Assembly (NCBI GenBank): GCA_938074445.1
Contig: CALJEK010000020.1
Span: 1 to 42,923, forward strand
Source of the DNA: Candidatus Kryptoniota bacterium
GTDB taxonomy: Bacteria > Bacteroidota > Ignavibacteria > Kryptoniales > Kryptoniaceae
DNA: 42,923 nucleotides
Reading direction: 5' to 3'
The notes below the pieces were generated by a model that saw only the letters and a list, made by a program, of their open reading frames with translations, had not been told where the DNA came from and did no database searches. Numbering within the stretch: the first letter of the stretch is position 1; each line of letters begins with the position of its first letter. A program made the position numbers and the translations under genes. Of this stretch, positions 24,843 to 33,525 are shown piece after piece.

Positions 24843-25507
24843 ACACCTCTGGCAGTAGGGGACCAAATGTATTTATGCATTTGGAGCTGAAATCTAACGG
24901 GAAGTTTATCTTCAAGTATCCATGTAGCAAGTGTAACAGGTTCAATTTCTCCAAACACAGGTGAGAATAGAACTGTTCCAACTCTTTCAAAAAGATTAAA
25001 TCTTTTGATTATTTCTTTAGCCCATTCATAATCAGCGCGATCTTTTACAACGAATTTTACTTCGTCTTTTTTTGAAAGGTGATCGATGTTTTCCCATCTA
25101 TTTCTGTGGCTCATTTTGCTTCCGGGGCATTTTATATCCATTATTATGTGGGCTCTTGGGTCGACCTTGCTTATATCTCTATGTCCTCCGGTTTCAAGCA
25201 AAACGATGAAATTCTCTTCGCATAATTTTTCAATTAATTTCAGCGTATTTTCTTGAAGAAGTGGCTCTCCCCCTGTTATTTCAACGAGATTACAATTATA
25301 CGACTTCACCTTTTCTATAATTTCTTCAATTGTCATATCAACACCTTCATAGAAGGCATATTCAGTATCGCACCACACACACCTTAGATCGCAATATGTT
25401 AACCTAACAAAGACACAGGGGAAGCCCATCCAACTTGATTCACCCTGTATGCTGAAGAAGATTTCATTTACAGTAAGTATGTTTTCAGGTTTATTTGTCT
25501 TCATCAT
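24839..25507 (-). CDS. queE: 7-carboxy-7-deazaguanine synthase QueE
   Basis: Radical-SAM enzyme (222 residues) that converts 6-carboxytetrahydropterin to CDG, the second dedicated step to preQ0/queuosine after QueD. The QueE-specific cluster motif CDLRCVWC gives C39, C43 and C46; EIFFSIQGESSWMGFPCVFVR precedes it and TGGEP (78-82) follows. ATG at 25507 overlaps the queD stop by 4 bases. Last gene of a long minus-strand run. Confidence 0.95.
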   Translation of the reverse strand: MMKTNKPENILTVNEIFFSIQGESSWMGFPCVFVRLTYCDLRCVWCDTEYAFYEGVDMTIEEIIEKVKSYNCNLVEITGGEPLLQENTLKLIEKLCEENFIVLLETGGHRDISKVDPRAHIIMDIKCPGSKMSHRNRWENIDHLSKKDEVKFVVKDRADYEWAKEIIKRFNLFERVGTVLFSPVFGEIEPVTLATWILEDKLPVRFQLQMHKYIWSPTARGV

Positions 25508-25875
25508 TCTTGGTAAATTGCGGAGTATTTTTCAGTTTCCCATATTTCAACTGAATCAATTTCGATATTTTTGTATTCTGTTAGTTTTGACTTTATCTCC
25601 TCATAGAAAAACCTTGCCAGGTTTTCGGCGGTTGGTTGAATTTGAGTAAATGGTGGTATGTCGTTAAGGTGATAGTGGTCAAGCTTTTTAATTACCTCGT
25701 TCAAAATTTGAGATAATTTTTTGAAGTCTATAGCCATTCCAAAGTTGTCGAGTTCTTTCGCTTTGACTGTAACTTTAACATTCCAATTGTGCCCGTGTAG
25801 GCGACCGCATTCGCCTGGATAATCTTTGATTATGTGTGAAGCCGAAAATTTTTTCTGAACGGAGATTTTATACAT
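25504..25875 (-). CDS. queD: 6-carboxy-5,6,7,8-tetrahydropterin synthase QueD
   Basis: A 123-residue enzyme of the 6-pyruvoyltetrahydropterin synthase fold, making the QueE substrate from dihydroneopterin triphosphate. Zinc ligands H14 (SASH), H27 and H29 (LHGHNW) and catalytic C23 are in place, as are LDHYHLND and PTAENLA. It directly precedes queE, and queC or queF are not in the window. ATG at 25875, 4 bases after ktrA. Confidence 0.95.
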   Translation of the reverse strand: MYKISVQKKFSASHIIKDYPGECGRLHGHNWNVKVTVKAKELDNFGMAIDFKKLSQILNEVIKKLDHYHLNDIPPFTQIQPTAENLARFFYEEIKSKLTEYKNIEIDSVEIWETEKYSAIYQE

Positions 25876-25879
25876 GGTT

Positions 25880-26530
25880 TTAGTAAACTATTTTTTTGAT
25901 ATCTTTATCCTTGCCAAAAATTAGCAATTCATCATCTGTTTCAATTTTCGTATCTGGGTCAGGAACACCTATCGCTTTTTCATTTTTTATAACCGTTACA
26001 AGTAAAACATTATAATTTTTTCTCAACTCAAGCTCGCGGATTGTCTTTCCCACAAAATTTTTAGGCGCCCTTATCTGTACTATTTCATAATCTTTTGCAA
26101 TCTCAAAAAACTCAATTAGACCTTCACTTAAGAGTAGTTTTGAAAGTCGCTTTGCAACTTCTTCTTCCGGCGTGATTATCTCCTCTTCTTTTATACCTAT
26201 GCTTTTTAAAATTTTTTTATGAATTTCTTCATTCGCCCTTGCGATTATTCTTTTGACGCCAAGCTCTTTTAGCAACACGCAGGTTAAGAGTAGGGCTTCA
26301 AAATTTTCTCCAATTGTAACGATAACAGCGTCGGTGTCTTTTATCCCAAATCTTTCAAGTTCCTTTATGTCTGTGCTGTCAAACTTTACAGCTGTGATGT
26401 TTGGATGGTTGATTTCATTTATCTTTTCCTCACTTATATCAATTGCGAGCACTTCAGCTCCTGATTCCGCAAGTTCAGTAGCGAGATTTTTGCCAAATGT
26501 TCCAAGCCCAATTACGGTAAATCTTTTCAT
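25880..26530 (-). CDS. ktrA: Potassium uptake regulatory subunit (KtrA/TrkA-N RCK protein)
   Basis: A 216-residue cytoplasmic gating ring subunit. It has the RCK_N nucleotide-binding fold, GLGTFG at residues 8-13 followed by D31 in LAIDISEEK, and an RCK_C domain (about 135-216). It is separated from ktrB by 3 bases and together they encode a KtrAB-type potassium channel. ATG start without a strong ribosome-binding site, consistent with translational coupling. Confidence 0.93.
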   Translation of the reverse strand: MKRFTVIGLGTFGKNLATELAESGAEVLAIDISEEKINEINHPNITAVKFDSTDIKELERFGIKDTDAVIVTIGENFEALLLTCVLLKELGVKRIIARANEEIHKKILKSIGIKEEEIITPEEEVAKRLSKLLLSEGLIEFFEIAKDYEIVQIRAPKNFVGKTIRELELRKNYNVLLVTVIKNEKAIGVPDPDTKIETDDELLIFGKDKDIKKIVY

Positions 26531-26533
26531 TGG

Positions 26534-28357
26534 TTATGTTACAAGTACATTTTCTTTTTGAAGTTCATAGCGTTTTTTCTCAATTTTTCCGAAAAGCGCA
26601 AATGAAAAAACAAGTGCTCCTACTCTCCCAATAAACATCATTGTAATGATAATCAACTTGCCTAAAATTGTCAAATTGGGTGTTATCCCTCTGCTTAATC
26701 CGACGGTTCCAAATGCCGAGACAGTTTCAAAATATATGTCAATTAAATTTGCGGTTTTTTCCGTTAAAGTGAGAATAAATGTGGCTGTTAGTATAAAAAG
26801 AATAGAAAGCAATCCCGATGCAAACGCTCTTGATATGCTTTCCTCGTTTATCTGTTTATTAAAAATTTCAACTCTTTCACTGCCTTTTACCATTGACCAA
26901 ATTTTTAAAATGATCAAAGCAAAGGAAGTTGTTTTAATCCCGCCACCAGTTGAACCAGGCGATGCACCTATCCACATAAGCAACATTATAAATAATGCCG
27001 TTGTGATGCTGATTTTCGAAATGTCAATCGTGTTAAATCCCGCAGTCCTTGGCGTCACAGCTTGAAAAAAAGCGTGGATAACTTTCCCGAATAAAGGTTC
27101 AGCCTTCAAAGAATTGTTAAACTCGAGGATAAAAAAGAAAAGCGTCCCGAAGACTATCAAAATAACTGTTATTGAAATTGTCAATTTTAAGTGAAGGCTA
27201 AAGATAACCTTTTGGGGTGGGATTTTATTTTTTAGGAATTTAATTTTTCTCAGCATTTTTAAGAACGGTTTTTCAATTGATTCGCTCAAAACCAAGAAGC
27301 CAAGTCCACCGAGTATAAAGAGGGTTGCTATTGTAAGGATTGCGGGTGCATTATCTTTTATTTGCATTAAATTATTTGAGAAAGTTGAAAACCCTGCATT
27401 GCAAAAAGCGGAAATCGAATGAAAGATTGAGCAAAAAATTTTATCGGTTTCGTTTTTGAAAATTGAATCTGGAAGAAAGTTGTAGAGTGCAAATGCTCCA
27501 ATTGCTTCAATTGAAAATGTCAGAAGAAGAATTCTTATTATGGTTGACGAAATCTTGGATAAATTTCTTTCGCTAAAAATTTCGCTAAACATAAATCTTT
27601 CCTTTATTCCCAGTCCGCCGTTTAAAAGAAGCATAAAAAATGTTGTAAATGTCATTATTCCAAGTCCACCGATCTGAATTAAAAGCATTATAATTAACTG
27701 CCCGAACTTTGTGAAATGTTTTCCTGTGTCAACCACAGTTAATCCTGTTACGCATACAGCACTTGTTGCGGTAAAGAGCGCATCAATTATTGAAATCCCA
27801 GTGTGCGTTGCTTTCGGAAGAAGAAGTAGCAAAGTTCCGGCGAGGATCAAAATCATGAAGCTTATCACAAGAAGTCGCGCAGGGTGAATCGATTTTTGAA
27901 TTAACCTTTGACTGTATCTTATTGTTTTTAAGGCGATGTCAAGGGTGAGGTAAATTTGTGCAGAGGCAATATATATTCTCGTAAGCATTTTGATGTCAAT
28001 TGTGTATGGCTCCCTGAAGTAGAATAAAAATCCGATACTTTGAAGTATGATTAAAAATGTTAAGATGAACTCGATCCATTTCTTGCGAAGATAGTTAAGA
28101 GGTTTTGGATTTATAACCAATTTTGAGAGGTTAAAAAAGACGAAATAGAAAATTGCAATCAAGTTAAATTGTTGTATAACCCGTTTGACTGAATCGTTAA
28201 TATAGAAGCCATATTCGATTATAAGGGTTGCTATAACAGAGCCAGCGACGATGAACATCAATTTGTCAAGTATATTAGCAAACTTTTCGAGCTTAGCTTG
28301 AGGTTTTAAATCCAATTTTGAGAATTGGTTTTTATTTTGATAGAGTGGAAATGGCAA
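26534..28357 (-). CDS. ktrB: Potassium uptake membrane subunit (KtrB/TrkH family) with N-terminal extension
   Basis: A 607-residue inner-membrane K+ pore protein. The four selectivity-filter loops are visible: SAVCVTGLTVVD, SAFCNAGFSTFS, TPRTAGFNTID and SAFGTVGLSRG, each with its glycine. The usual KtrB is about 450 residues; here about 150 extra residues with four hydrophobic segments lie before the core, an arrangement I recall from Bacteroidota-like TrkH proteins. The start is uncertain: TTG at 28357 overlaps the amidohydrolase stop by 26 bases and has no clear ribosome-binding site. Partner KtrA follows directly. Confidence 0.92.
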   Translation of the reverse strand: MPFPLYQNKNQFSKLDLKPQAKLEKFANILDKLMFIVAGSVIATLIIEYGFYINDSVKRVIQQFNLIAIFYFVFFNLSKLVINPKPLNYLRKKWIEFILTFLIILQSIGFLFYFREPYTIDIKMLTRIYIASAQIYLTLDIALKTIRYSQRLIQKSIHPARLLVISFMILILAGTLLLLLPKATHTGISIIDALFTATSAVCVTGLTVVDTGKHFTKFGQLIIMLLIQIGGLGIMTFTTFFMLLLNGGLGIKERFMFSEIFSERNLSKISSTIIRILLLTFSIEAIGAFALYNFLPDSIFKNETDKIFCSIFHSISAFCNAGFSTFSNNLMQIKDNAPAILTIATLFILGGLGFLVLSESIEKPFLKMLRKIKFLKNKIPPQKVIFSLHLKLTISITVILIVFGTLFFFILEFNNSLKAEPLFGKVIHAFFQAVTPRTAGFNTIDISKISITTALFIMLLMWIGASPGSTGGGIKTTSFALIILKIWSMVKGSERVEIFNKQINEESISRAFASGLLSILFILTATFILTLTEKTANLIDIYFETVSAFGTVGLSRGITPNLTILGKLIIITMMFIGRVGALVFSFALFGKIEKKRYELQKENVLVT

Positions 28358-29519
28358 GATAAGCCAGAAGGGATGCCCCGTATTTCATCGCTTCTTCATT
28401 TATTGTGAACTTTGAGCTGTGTATGTCAAATTTTGAATTTTTGTCCCCTGCACCAAGCCATATAAAACAACCTGGGACCTTTTGGAGATAATATGCAAAG
28501 TCTTCGGCTCCCATGACAGGTTTTGCTTCAAATACTTTATTTTTTCCAAAAAGTTCAATTGCTTTTTCTTTTACGAATCTTGTGGTTTCTGGATCATTCA
28601 TCAAAACTGGGTAGCCTTGACTAATTTTTAATTCATAATCAGCCCCATAAGCCGAAGTTACCCCGTGTAAAATTTGATTTATCATTTGCCATGCATTTTC
28701 GCGCCACTCTTCATTCATCGTTCTAAGTGTTCCGGATATTGTGACCTCGTCCGGGATTATATTTGTTGCTGTCCCAGCGTGGATTGAGCCAATTGTCAGA
28801 ACTCTTGGTTCGATGGGGTCGAAAAATCTGCTTACAATTTTTTGCAATGCGAGGACGATTTCTGCTGCGATTACTATTGGATCAATTGTAAAATGAGGGC
28901 GAGCACCGTGCCCGCCTTTCCCTTTAACTTTAATGTAAATCTCATCAGCAGATGCCATAAGAGGTCCTTCTTTGACGAAAATTGTCCCGGGTTTTGCGTC
29001 TGGGCGGACATGAAGACCGAAGATATAATCAACTTTTGGATTGTTGAGCACACCTTCTTTTATCATTTGATTTGCCCCGCCGGGATTTTTCTCTTCACTT
29101 GGTTGGAAAATAAATTTAACCGTTCCGTTTAGCTCACTTTGAAATTGTTTTAGTATCATCGCTGTGCCGAGAACCATTGCGGTATGCGCATCATGTCCAC
29201 AAGCATGCATTTTCCCAGGAACTTTTGAGGAAAAAGGTAAACCAGTTTGTTCTTGTATTGGTAGGGCATCCATATCGGCGCGCAATGCAACAACTTTTCC
29301 TTTCTTTGAGCCTTCAAGGATACCAACTACGCCCGTTTTAGCGATCTCTGTTTCAACTTTTAAACCAAGTGATTTAAGTGTTTGCGCTACAAGTTTTGAT
29401 GTTTTATATTCTTCATAAGCAAGTTCTGGGTATTGATGAATTTTCCTTCTTATCAGGACCATTCTGGGGAAAAATTTTTCAGCGAGGTGAAAAATTTTGT
29501 CTTTAACTTGTTGATTCAT
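28332..29519 (-). CDS. M20-family amidohydrolase (N-acyl-L-amino-acid amidohydrolase / IAA-amino acid hydrolase type)
   Basis: A 395-residue metal-dependent amidohydrolase of the M20D type. ADMDALPIQEQTG, MHACGHDAHTA (C107, H109), QPSEEK with E142-E143, GLHVRPD (H170) and GAEDFAYYL near the C-terminus form the dinuclear metal site. Such enzymes release amino acids from N-acyl forms (hippurate, acyl amino acids or similar). No signal peptide. It overlaps the rlmB stop by 4 bases and ktrB by 26, so it is cotranscribed. Substrate not decided. Confidence 0.92.
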   Translation of the reverse strand: MNQQVKDKIFHLAEKFFPRMVLIRRKIHQYPELAYEEYKTSKLVAQTLKSLGLKVETEIAKTGVVGILEGSKKGKVVALRADMDALPIQEQTGLPFSSKVPGKMHACGHDAHTAMVLGTAMILKQFQSELNGTVKFIFQPSEEKNPGGANQMIKEGVLNNPKVDYIFGLHVRPDAKPGTIFVKEGPLMASADEIYIKVKGKGGHGARPHFTIDPIVIAAEIVLALQKIVSRFFDPIEPRVLTIGSIHAGTATNIIPDEVTISGTLRTMNEEWRENAWQMINQILHGVTSAYGADYELKISQGYPVLMNDPETTRFVKEKAIELFGKNKVFEAKPVMGAEDFAYYLQKVPGCFIWLGAGDKNSKFDIHSSKFTINEEAMKYGASLLAYLAISTLSK

Positions 29520-30490
29520 TTTTTTGATTTTGTCGCTTTCTTTTTTGACTTTGGTTTTTGTTTTTCGGTTTGCTCGGTATCTTGCACTGCTTCCTGCTGT
29601 GTTGATAATGGCTCTGATAGTTGAACAAGGTTTGGAGTTGGTTTAGGGCTTTGATACATTAATGGTTCATTTAGGTTCAGGTATGGGTTTAAAACTTTCT
29701 TCTTTTTTAATTCTCTTGCTCTTACAACTTCATACATTATTAAGGCACCTGCGACGGATGCATTTAATGATTCAACTTTTCCGTACATTGGTATTTTTAC
29801 AAGGAAGTCACATTTCTGTTTAGTTAGAAATCTTAGACCACGTCCTTCGTTTCCTATTACGATTGCAACTGGCATTGTATAATCGATCTCGTAGTAAAAT
29901 TTTGAAGCGTTTGCGTCTGCACCGACGATCCATATTCCTTTTTCTTTTAACTCATCAAGAGTTTGGGCGAGATTTGTGACTTTCGCTATTCCGACGTGGG
30001 CAACTGCACCTGCGGAAGTGCGTGCCACGGTTGAGTTTATAATTGCAGTATGATGCTTTGTAGTTATAATTCCGTGAACCCCTGCGCATTCGGCGGTTCT
30101 GACGAGCGCTCCGAAGTTTTGTGGATCAACTATTTCATCAAGTATTAAAATGAAAGGTGGTTCGTTTTTTTCTTTTGATACATTTAAAATATCATCAACG
30201 CTTATATATTTTGCCTCGCTTATAATTGCGATAACTCCCTGGGTTGCTATGTCGCTTGCCAGTTCACGGAATCGTTGCTTATTCAATTCGACAAATGGTA
30301 CGCCTTTTTTGCGCGCAAGATTTTTGATCTTGTCAATTTGACTTCCCCTTATTCCATGGAGAAGATAAATTTTTTCGATCATCACGCTTTGTGATTTCAG
30401 CGCTTCAATGACGGGTTGACGACCCGCTATCAACTTCGGTTTAGTTTCTTCCTGTTCCTGCATTTGAATATTTTCTCTTTCCATATCCAT
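29516..30490 (-). CDS. rlmB: 23S rRNA (guanosine-2'-O)-methyltransferase RlmB / TrmH family
   Basis: A 324-residue SPOUT methyltransferase. The N-terminal substrate-binding domain (LIAGRQPVIEAL) and the C-terminal knot motifs DEIVDPQNFGALVRTAECAG, IVIGNEGRGL and IPMYGKVESLNASVAGALIMYE match RlmB, which methylates G2251 of 23S rRNA. A hydrophilic tail of about 60 residues, ending in a lysine cluster (KQKPKSKKKATKSKK), is unusual for RlmB. ATG at 30490, preceded by GGGGAG about 9 bases away. It is separated from the sigma-54 activator gene by 53 bases. Confidence 0.93.
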   Translation of the reverse strand: MDMERENIQMQEQEETKPKLIAGRQPVIEALKSQSVMIEKIYLLHGIRGSQIDKIKNLARKKGVPFVELNKQRFRELASDIATQGVIAIISEAKYISVDDILNVSKEKNEPPFILILDEIVDPQNFGALVRTAECAGVHGIITTKHHTAIINSTVARTSAGAVAHVGIAKVTNLAQTLDELKEKGIWIVGADANASKFYYEIDYTMPVAIVIGNEGRGLRFLTKQKCDFLVKIPMYGKVESLNASVAGALIMYEVVRARELKKKKVLNPYLNLNEPLMYQSPKPTPNLVQLSEPLSTQQEAVQDTEQTEKQKPKSKKKATKSKK

Positions 30491-30543
30491 AACTTTTTAT
30501 CTCCCCGGTTTCTTTTATTTTTAATTTTGATTAAAGCCTAAAA

Positions 30544-31914
30544 TTAGAATGGTTCGCTTATTCCGTAGCGCTTTAACTTAAGATATAGTGTTTTTAAACT
30601 GATACCAAGAATTTCTGCTGTTTTTGACTTGTTCCAATTATTCGCTTTTAAAACATTTTCGATGTGGATTTTTTCAAGTTCTGCAAGTGAAAGGGTATTC
30701 ACAGGTTTTCGCACAAGTTTTGCGTAGTAATCTTCTTTAAGTTCAGGTTTTAAAGCCAAGTCTTCAGGTTTTATTATGTCGTCTTTAGCAAGTATCGCTG
30801 CTCTCTCAACTACATTTTCAAGTTCTCGGATATTCCCCGGCCAGTCGTAGTTTAACAAAATTTGCATCGCCTCAGGGCTAATTTTTTTTCTTCCACGTGT
30901 CTTTTTGTTGAGGAAATATTCAACAAGAAGTGGGATATCTTCTTTCCTCTCTCTTAGAGCGGGAAGACGGATTGTTATAACATTTAACCTATAAAGCAAA
31001 TCTTCTCTGAAGTTTCCCTTCTTAACTTCTTCGTTTAAATCTTTATTCGTAGCCGAGATTATTCTCACATCAACTTTTAAAATGTTGTTTCCGCCAACTC
31101 TTCTAAACTCTCCAGTTTCAATAAATCTCAATAGTTTCGGTTGAACATATTGACTTAAATCGCCAATCTCATCAAGAAACAAAGTCCCTCCATTTGCAAT
31201 TTCTACGAGCCCTGGTTTTGATGTATGGGCGTCTGTAAAGGCGCCTTTTTCATAGCCAAATAACTCTGATTCAAGAAGCGTGTCTGGGATCGCAGCACAG
31301 TTTATTGTGACAAATGGTTTATGCTTTCGCAAGCTGTTTTTGTGTATGAGACGAGCTATGATTTCTTTTCCGGTTCCACTTTCACCGTAAATTAAAACTG
31401 TCGTGTCGGTTCCAGCTACTCGTGCAACGATGTCAAGAACATCTTTAAATACTCTGCTTTGCCCAATTATCTCGTCGCTATGTATAAGGTTTGATAACTC
31501 CTTTTGCATTAATTTGTTTTGGAGTTTGAGCTGCCGTCTTTCAATTGCATTTTGAATCGAGACAAGTAGCTCATCAAAGTTGTATGGTTTCGTGATAAAA
31601 TCAAATGCGCCGAGTTTGATTGTTTCAACCGCAAGCTTTATATCTCCAAGTGCTGTTATCATTATAACTTCTGTATCTGGTGAATGCTCTTTTATAAACT
31701 TTAAAACCTCAATCCCAGAAATCCTTGGCATTTTTATATCGAGGAGGACAATATCATAAATTTCATTCTGAATTTTATTTATCGCCTGCGCCCCATCATT
31801 TGCTATGTCAACTTCAAAAAGATTGGTGGAAAGCAATTCATCCTTTAATAATTCACAGAGATATTCTTCGTCATCAACGATTAAAATTTTGGTCTTGCCA
31901 GTTTTTGCGCTCAT
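30544..31914 (-). CDS. Sigma-54-dependent response regulator (NtrC family)
   Basis: A 456-residue transcriptional activator. Receiver domain with acceptor D59 and K109; AAA+ domain (about 145-380) with Walker A GESGTGKE (177-184), the sigma-54-contacting GAFTDA loop (224-229) and Walker B GGTLFLDE (242-249); C-terminal Fis-type helix-turn-helix (NWNKSKTAEILGISLKTLYLKL). Its ATG overlaps the stop of the receiver-DHp gene by 4 bases, so these two are a functional pair. No matching kinase is adjacent; target promoters are unknown and I saw no convincing sigma-54 promoter in the window. Confidence 0.95.
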   Translation of the reverse strand: MSAKTGKTKILIVDDEEYLCELLKDELLSTNLFEVDIANDGAQAINKIQNEIYDIVLLDIKMPRISGIEVLKFIKEHSPDTEVIMITALGDIKLAVETIKLGAFDFITKPYNFDELLVSIQNAIERRQLKLQNKLMQKELSNLIHSDEIIGQSRVFKDVLDIVARVAGTDTTVLIYGESGTGKEIIARLIHKNSLRKHKPFVTINCAAIPDTLLESELFGYEKGAFTDAHTSKPGLVEIANGGTLFLDEIGDLSQYVQPKLLRFIETGEFRRVGGNNILKVDVRIISATNKDLNEEVKKGNFREDLLYRLNVITIRLPALRERKEDIPLLVEYFLNKKTRGRKKISPEAMQILLNYDWPGNIRELENVVERAAILAKDDIIKPEDLALKPELKEDYYAKLVRKPVNTLSLAELEKIHIENVLKANNWNKSKTAEILGISLKTLYLKLKRYGISEPF

Positions 31915-32624
31915 TCTTTTGCTTCTCTTTTTTGCTGGTCGTTTGATAGATTAAACATTCTCAGTTTCCCTACATATGGGACGATTTGCTCGCTTTTAAG
32001 TTCCCTTAATTTTAAAACGGTTTGCTCAATTCTGTCTGTGCTTTCTTTTATTATTTTGACATACGTTTTTATATCTGGGGGAAGATCCTTTTTTAGCAAG
32101 ATATTTGAAGCTAACTTTATGGCAGCAAGTGGATTATTTATTTCGTGTGATACAGTTATAACTATCTCTTGTATCGCTTCAATTTTTTGGGATTGTTCGC
32201 CTTTATCTTTTTCGATTTGTTTCTTAAGCTCTTCTTTTTCAATAGCATTCACTAAAATAACAGGTAGAAGTGGTCCGATGACATCTTCTTTCATGTAGTA
32301 ATCAAGAGCCCCAAGTTTTAAGACCTCGCTCATAACTTCCTTTTCCTTTGCGCTTGATAGCATTATCACTGATGTATCTATATTTCGTGATTTGATAATT
32401 TTAAGCACCTCTACTCCATTCATTTCTGGTAGATAGTAATCAAGCAGAATTAAATCATATGTGTTCTCCGAGGAGAGTTTCCCAATTCCTTTCTCTGCGT
32501 TTTCAGCCCAATCAACCGTGAAGGAGTATTTTCGGTATGAGTTTAAATAATATTTGATTAGACCCGCGATATTTGGGTCATCTTCAATCAAAAGAATTTT
32601 GATTATTTCGCTGTTCTTTTCCAT
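31911..32624 (-). CDS. Receiver plus HisKA (DHp) protein lacking a kinase ATPase domain
   Basis: A 237-residue cytoplasmic two-component protein. Residues 8-125 are a receiver with D62 as acceptor, S90 and K112. A helical linker (about 126-150) leads to a HisKA dimerisation domain with phospho-acceptor H160 in VITVSHEINNPLAAIKLASN. There is no HATPase domain: the gene ends at residue 237 and overlaps the next gene by 4 bases, so it is not simply truncated. It could take phosphate at D62 and pass it through H160 to the D59 of the neighbouring NtrC-like regulator, or act as a phosphatase or dimerisation partner. ATG at 32624. Confidence 0.88.
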   Translation of the reverse strand: MEKNSEIIKILLIEDDPNIAGLIKYYLNSYRKYSFTVDWAENAEKGIGKLSSENTYDLILLDYYLPEMNGVEVLKIIKSRNIDTSVIMLSSAKEKEVMSEVLKLGALDYYMKEDVIGPLLPVILVNAIEKEELKKQIEKDKGEQSQKIEAIQEIVITVSHEINNPLAAIKLASNILLKKDLPPDIKTYVKIIKESTDRIEQTVLKLRELKSEQIVPYVGKLRMFNLSNDQQKREAKE

Positions 32625-32936
32625 AAAGAATTAAACTTGTTATTTTTGAATGCAAACCCTTGAAACGCACAAGCGATGCAATTTTTGTTTTTTCCTGCGC
32701 ATTTCATTTGGCTCTTTGAATTGCCCTTTTTGGTGGAATTCACTTAATAATACAAATTTTTTATTTGAAAATCAAAACGAAAATCGCATGGCTACAGGGT
32801 TATTGGATGCTGACAGGGTTGAATTTGAAATATCTTTGAGGTAGCCTGTTACCCCTTGACTTTTATTTTTAAATTTTGTATAATAACAATGCGGTAAAAA
32901 AATAAACAAAAACTAAAAAATAAACGGAGGTTAACA
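32625..32936 (+). promoter_or_regulatory. Intergenic control region between divergent transcripts
   Basis: This 312-base gap holds no credible gene. Its right end carries the strong promoter at 32856-32884. Just upstream are a direct repeat ACAGGGTT (32794-32801 and 32813-32820, starts 19 bases apart) and an inverted pair GGCTAC/GTAGCC (32790-32795 and 32841-32846), which may be regulator sites. The left half should hold a minus-strand promoter for the two-component genes but I found no convincing one. Confidence 0.4.
32856..32884 (+). promoter_or_regulatory. Strong sigma70-type promoter for the 32937 gene
   Basis: TTGACT (32856-32861), 17-base spacer, perfect TATAAT (32879-32884), 52 bases before the ATG. 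This is the closest match to the E. coli consensus in the window. Confidence 0.7.
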
Positions 32937-33443
32937 ATGAGAGGGCTCTTTTTATTTTTAGCCTTGGCTTTATTAGTAAGCAGTGTTGCTTTATCAAGAG
33001 AGCTCGGGGCTGGACTATCGCTTGGATACGGTACCGAAAAGCCGACAGTTGGTTTTGGAGGTAGCGTTTATTATCGTTATGATGTTCCCGAGAGCTTCTT
33101 GAAGGTAAAGGGAGTAGCTGGTCAACTTTCCATTGGCTATGCGACATTTCCGAAGGAAGATCAATCCGCAGAGTATGCATTCATTCCCGTTAAGTATGGT
33201 TTAAGCTACACTGCTTACACTCAAGACAAAGTTAGCCTTGGTGCTATAGGTGACTTGGGACTTGCCTTCGTCAGCAAGCCGAAGAGCGAAACAAAGGTCA
33301 CCGGGGGTATTGGAGGATTTGTCACTTACAGCGCAGCACCGAACGTTAAAGTTCTTGGAACCGTTAAGTATTCGGCTGTTGTTGGGACAAAGCACTATTT
33401 AGATGTTGGAGTTGGTGTCCTTTATACACTGCCGACGAAGTAA
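32937..33443 (+). CDS. Small secreted outer-membrane beta-barrel-like protein
   Basis: A 168-residue protein with a clean signal peptide (residues 1-20, LFLFLALALLVSSVALS) and a mature part made of alternating glycine, aromatic and charged strands (SLGYGTEKPTVGFGGSVYY, then GIGGFVTYSAAPNVKVLGTV and similar), consistent with a small eight-stranded barrel or porin-like protein. I cannot assign a family. It has the best promoter in the window, an ideal GGAGGT ribosome-binding site, and its own terminator, so it is probably abundant and monocistronic. No catalytic motif is seen. Confidence 0.8.
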   Translation: MRGLFLFLALALLVSSVALSRELGAGLSLGYGTEKPTVGFGGSVYYRYDVPESFLKVKGVAGQLSIGYATFPKEDQSAEYAFIPVKYGLSYTAYTQDKVSLGAIGDLGLAFVSKPKSETKVTGGIGGFVTYSAAPNVKVLGTVKYSAVVGTKHYLDVGVGVLYTLPTK

Positions 33444-33465
33444 AGGCTACGATAGTTTAATCTTC

Positions 33466-33490
33466 GCCCAGCCTTCAAGGCTGGGCTTTT
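33466..33490 (+). terminator. Rho-independent terminator after the small barrel gene
   Basis: GCCCAGCC / GGCTGGGC stem (33466-33473, 33479-33486) with loop TTCAA, followed by TTTT. A clean intrinsic terminator 22 bases after the stop. Confidence 0.85.
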
Positions 33491-33525
33491 TAACTTTAGA
33501 TAACAAAGAAAAGATAGAGAATGAA

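Noticed and set aside
26646-27065. 139-residue open frame on the plus strand
   Set aside because: Antisense to ktrB; its composition mirrors membrane helices of that gene.
32650-32844. 64-residue open frame in the 32625-32936 gap
   Set aside because: No ribosome-binding site, odd composition, and it covers the candidate regulatory repeats upstream of the promoter.
33403-33525. Upstream extension of the S8 protease to 33403
   Set aside because: It begins inside the previous gene and crosses its terminator; the lipoprotein signal begins at 33526.
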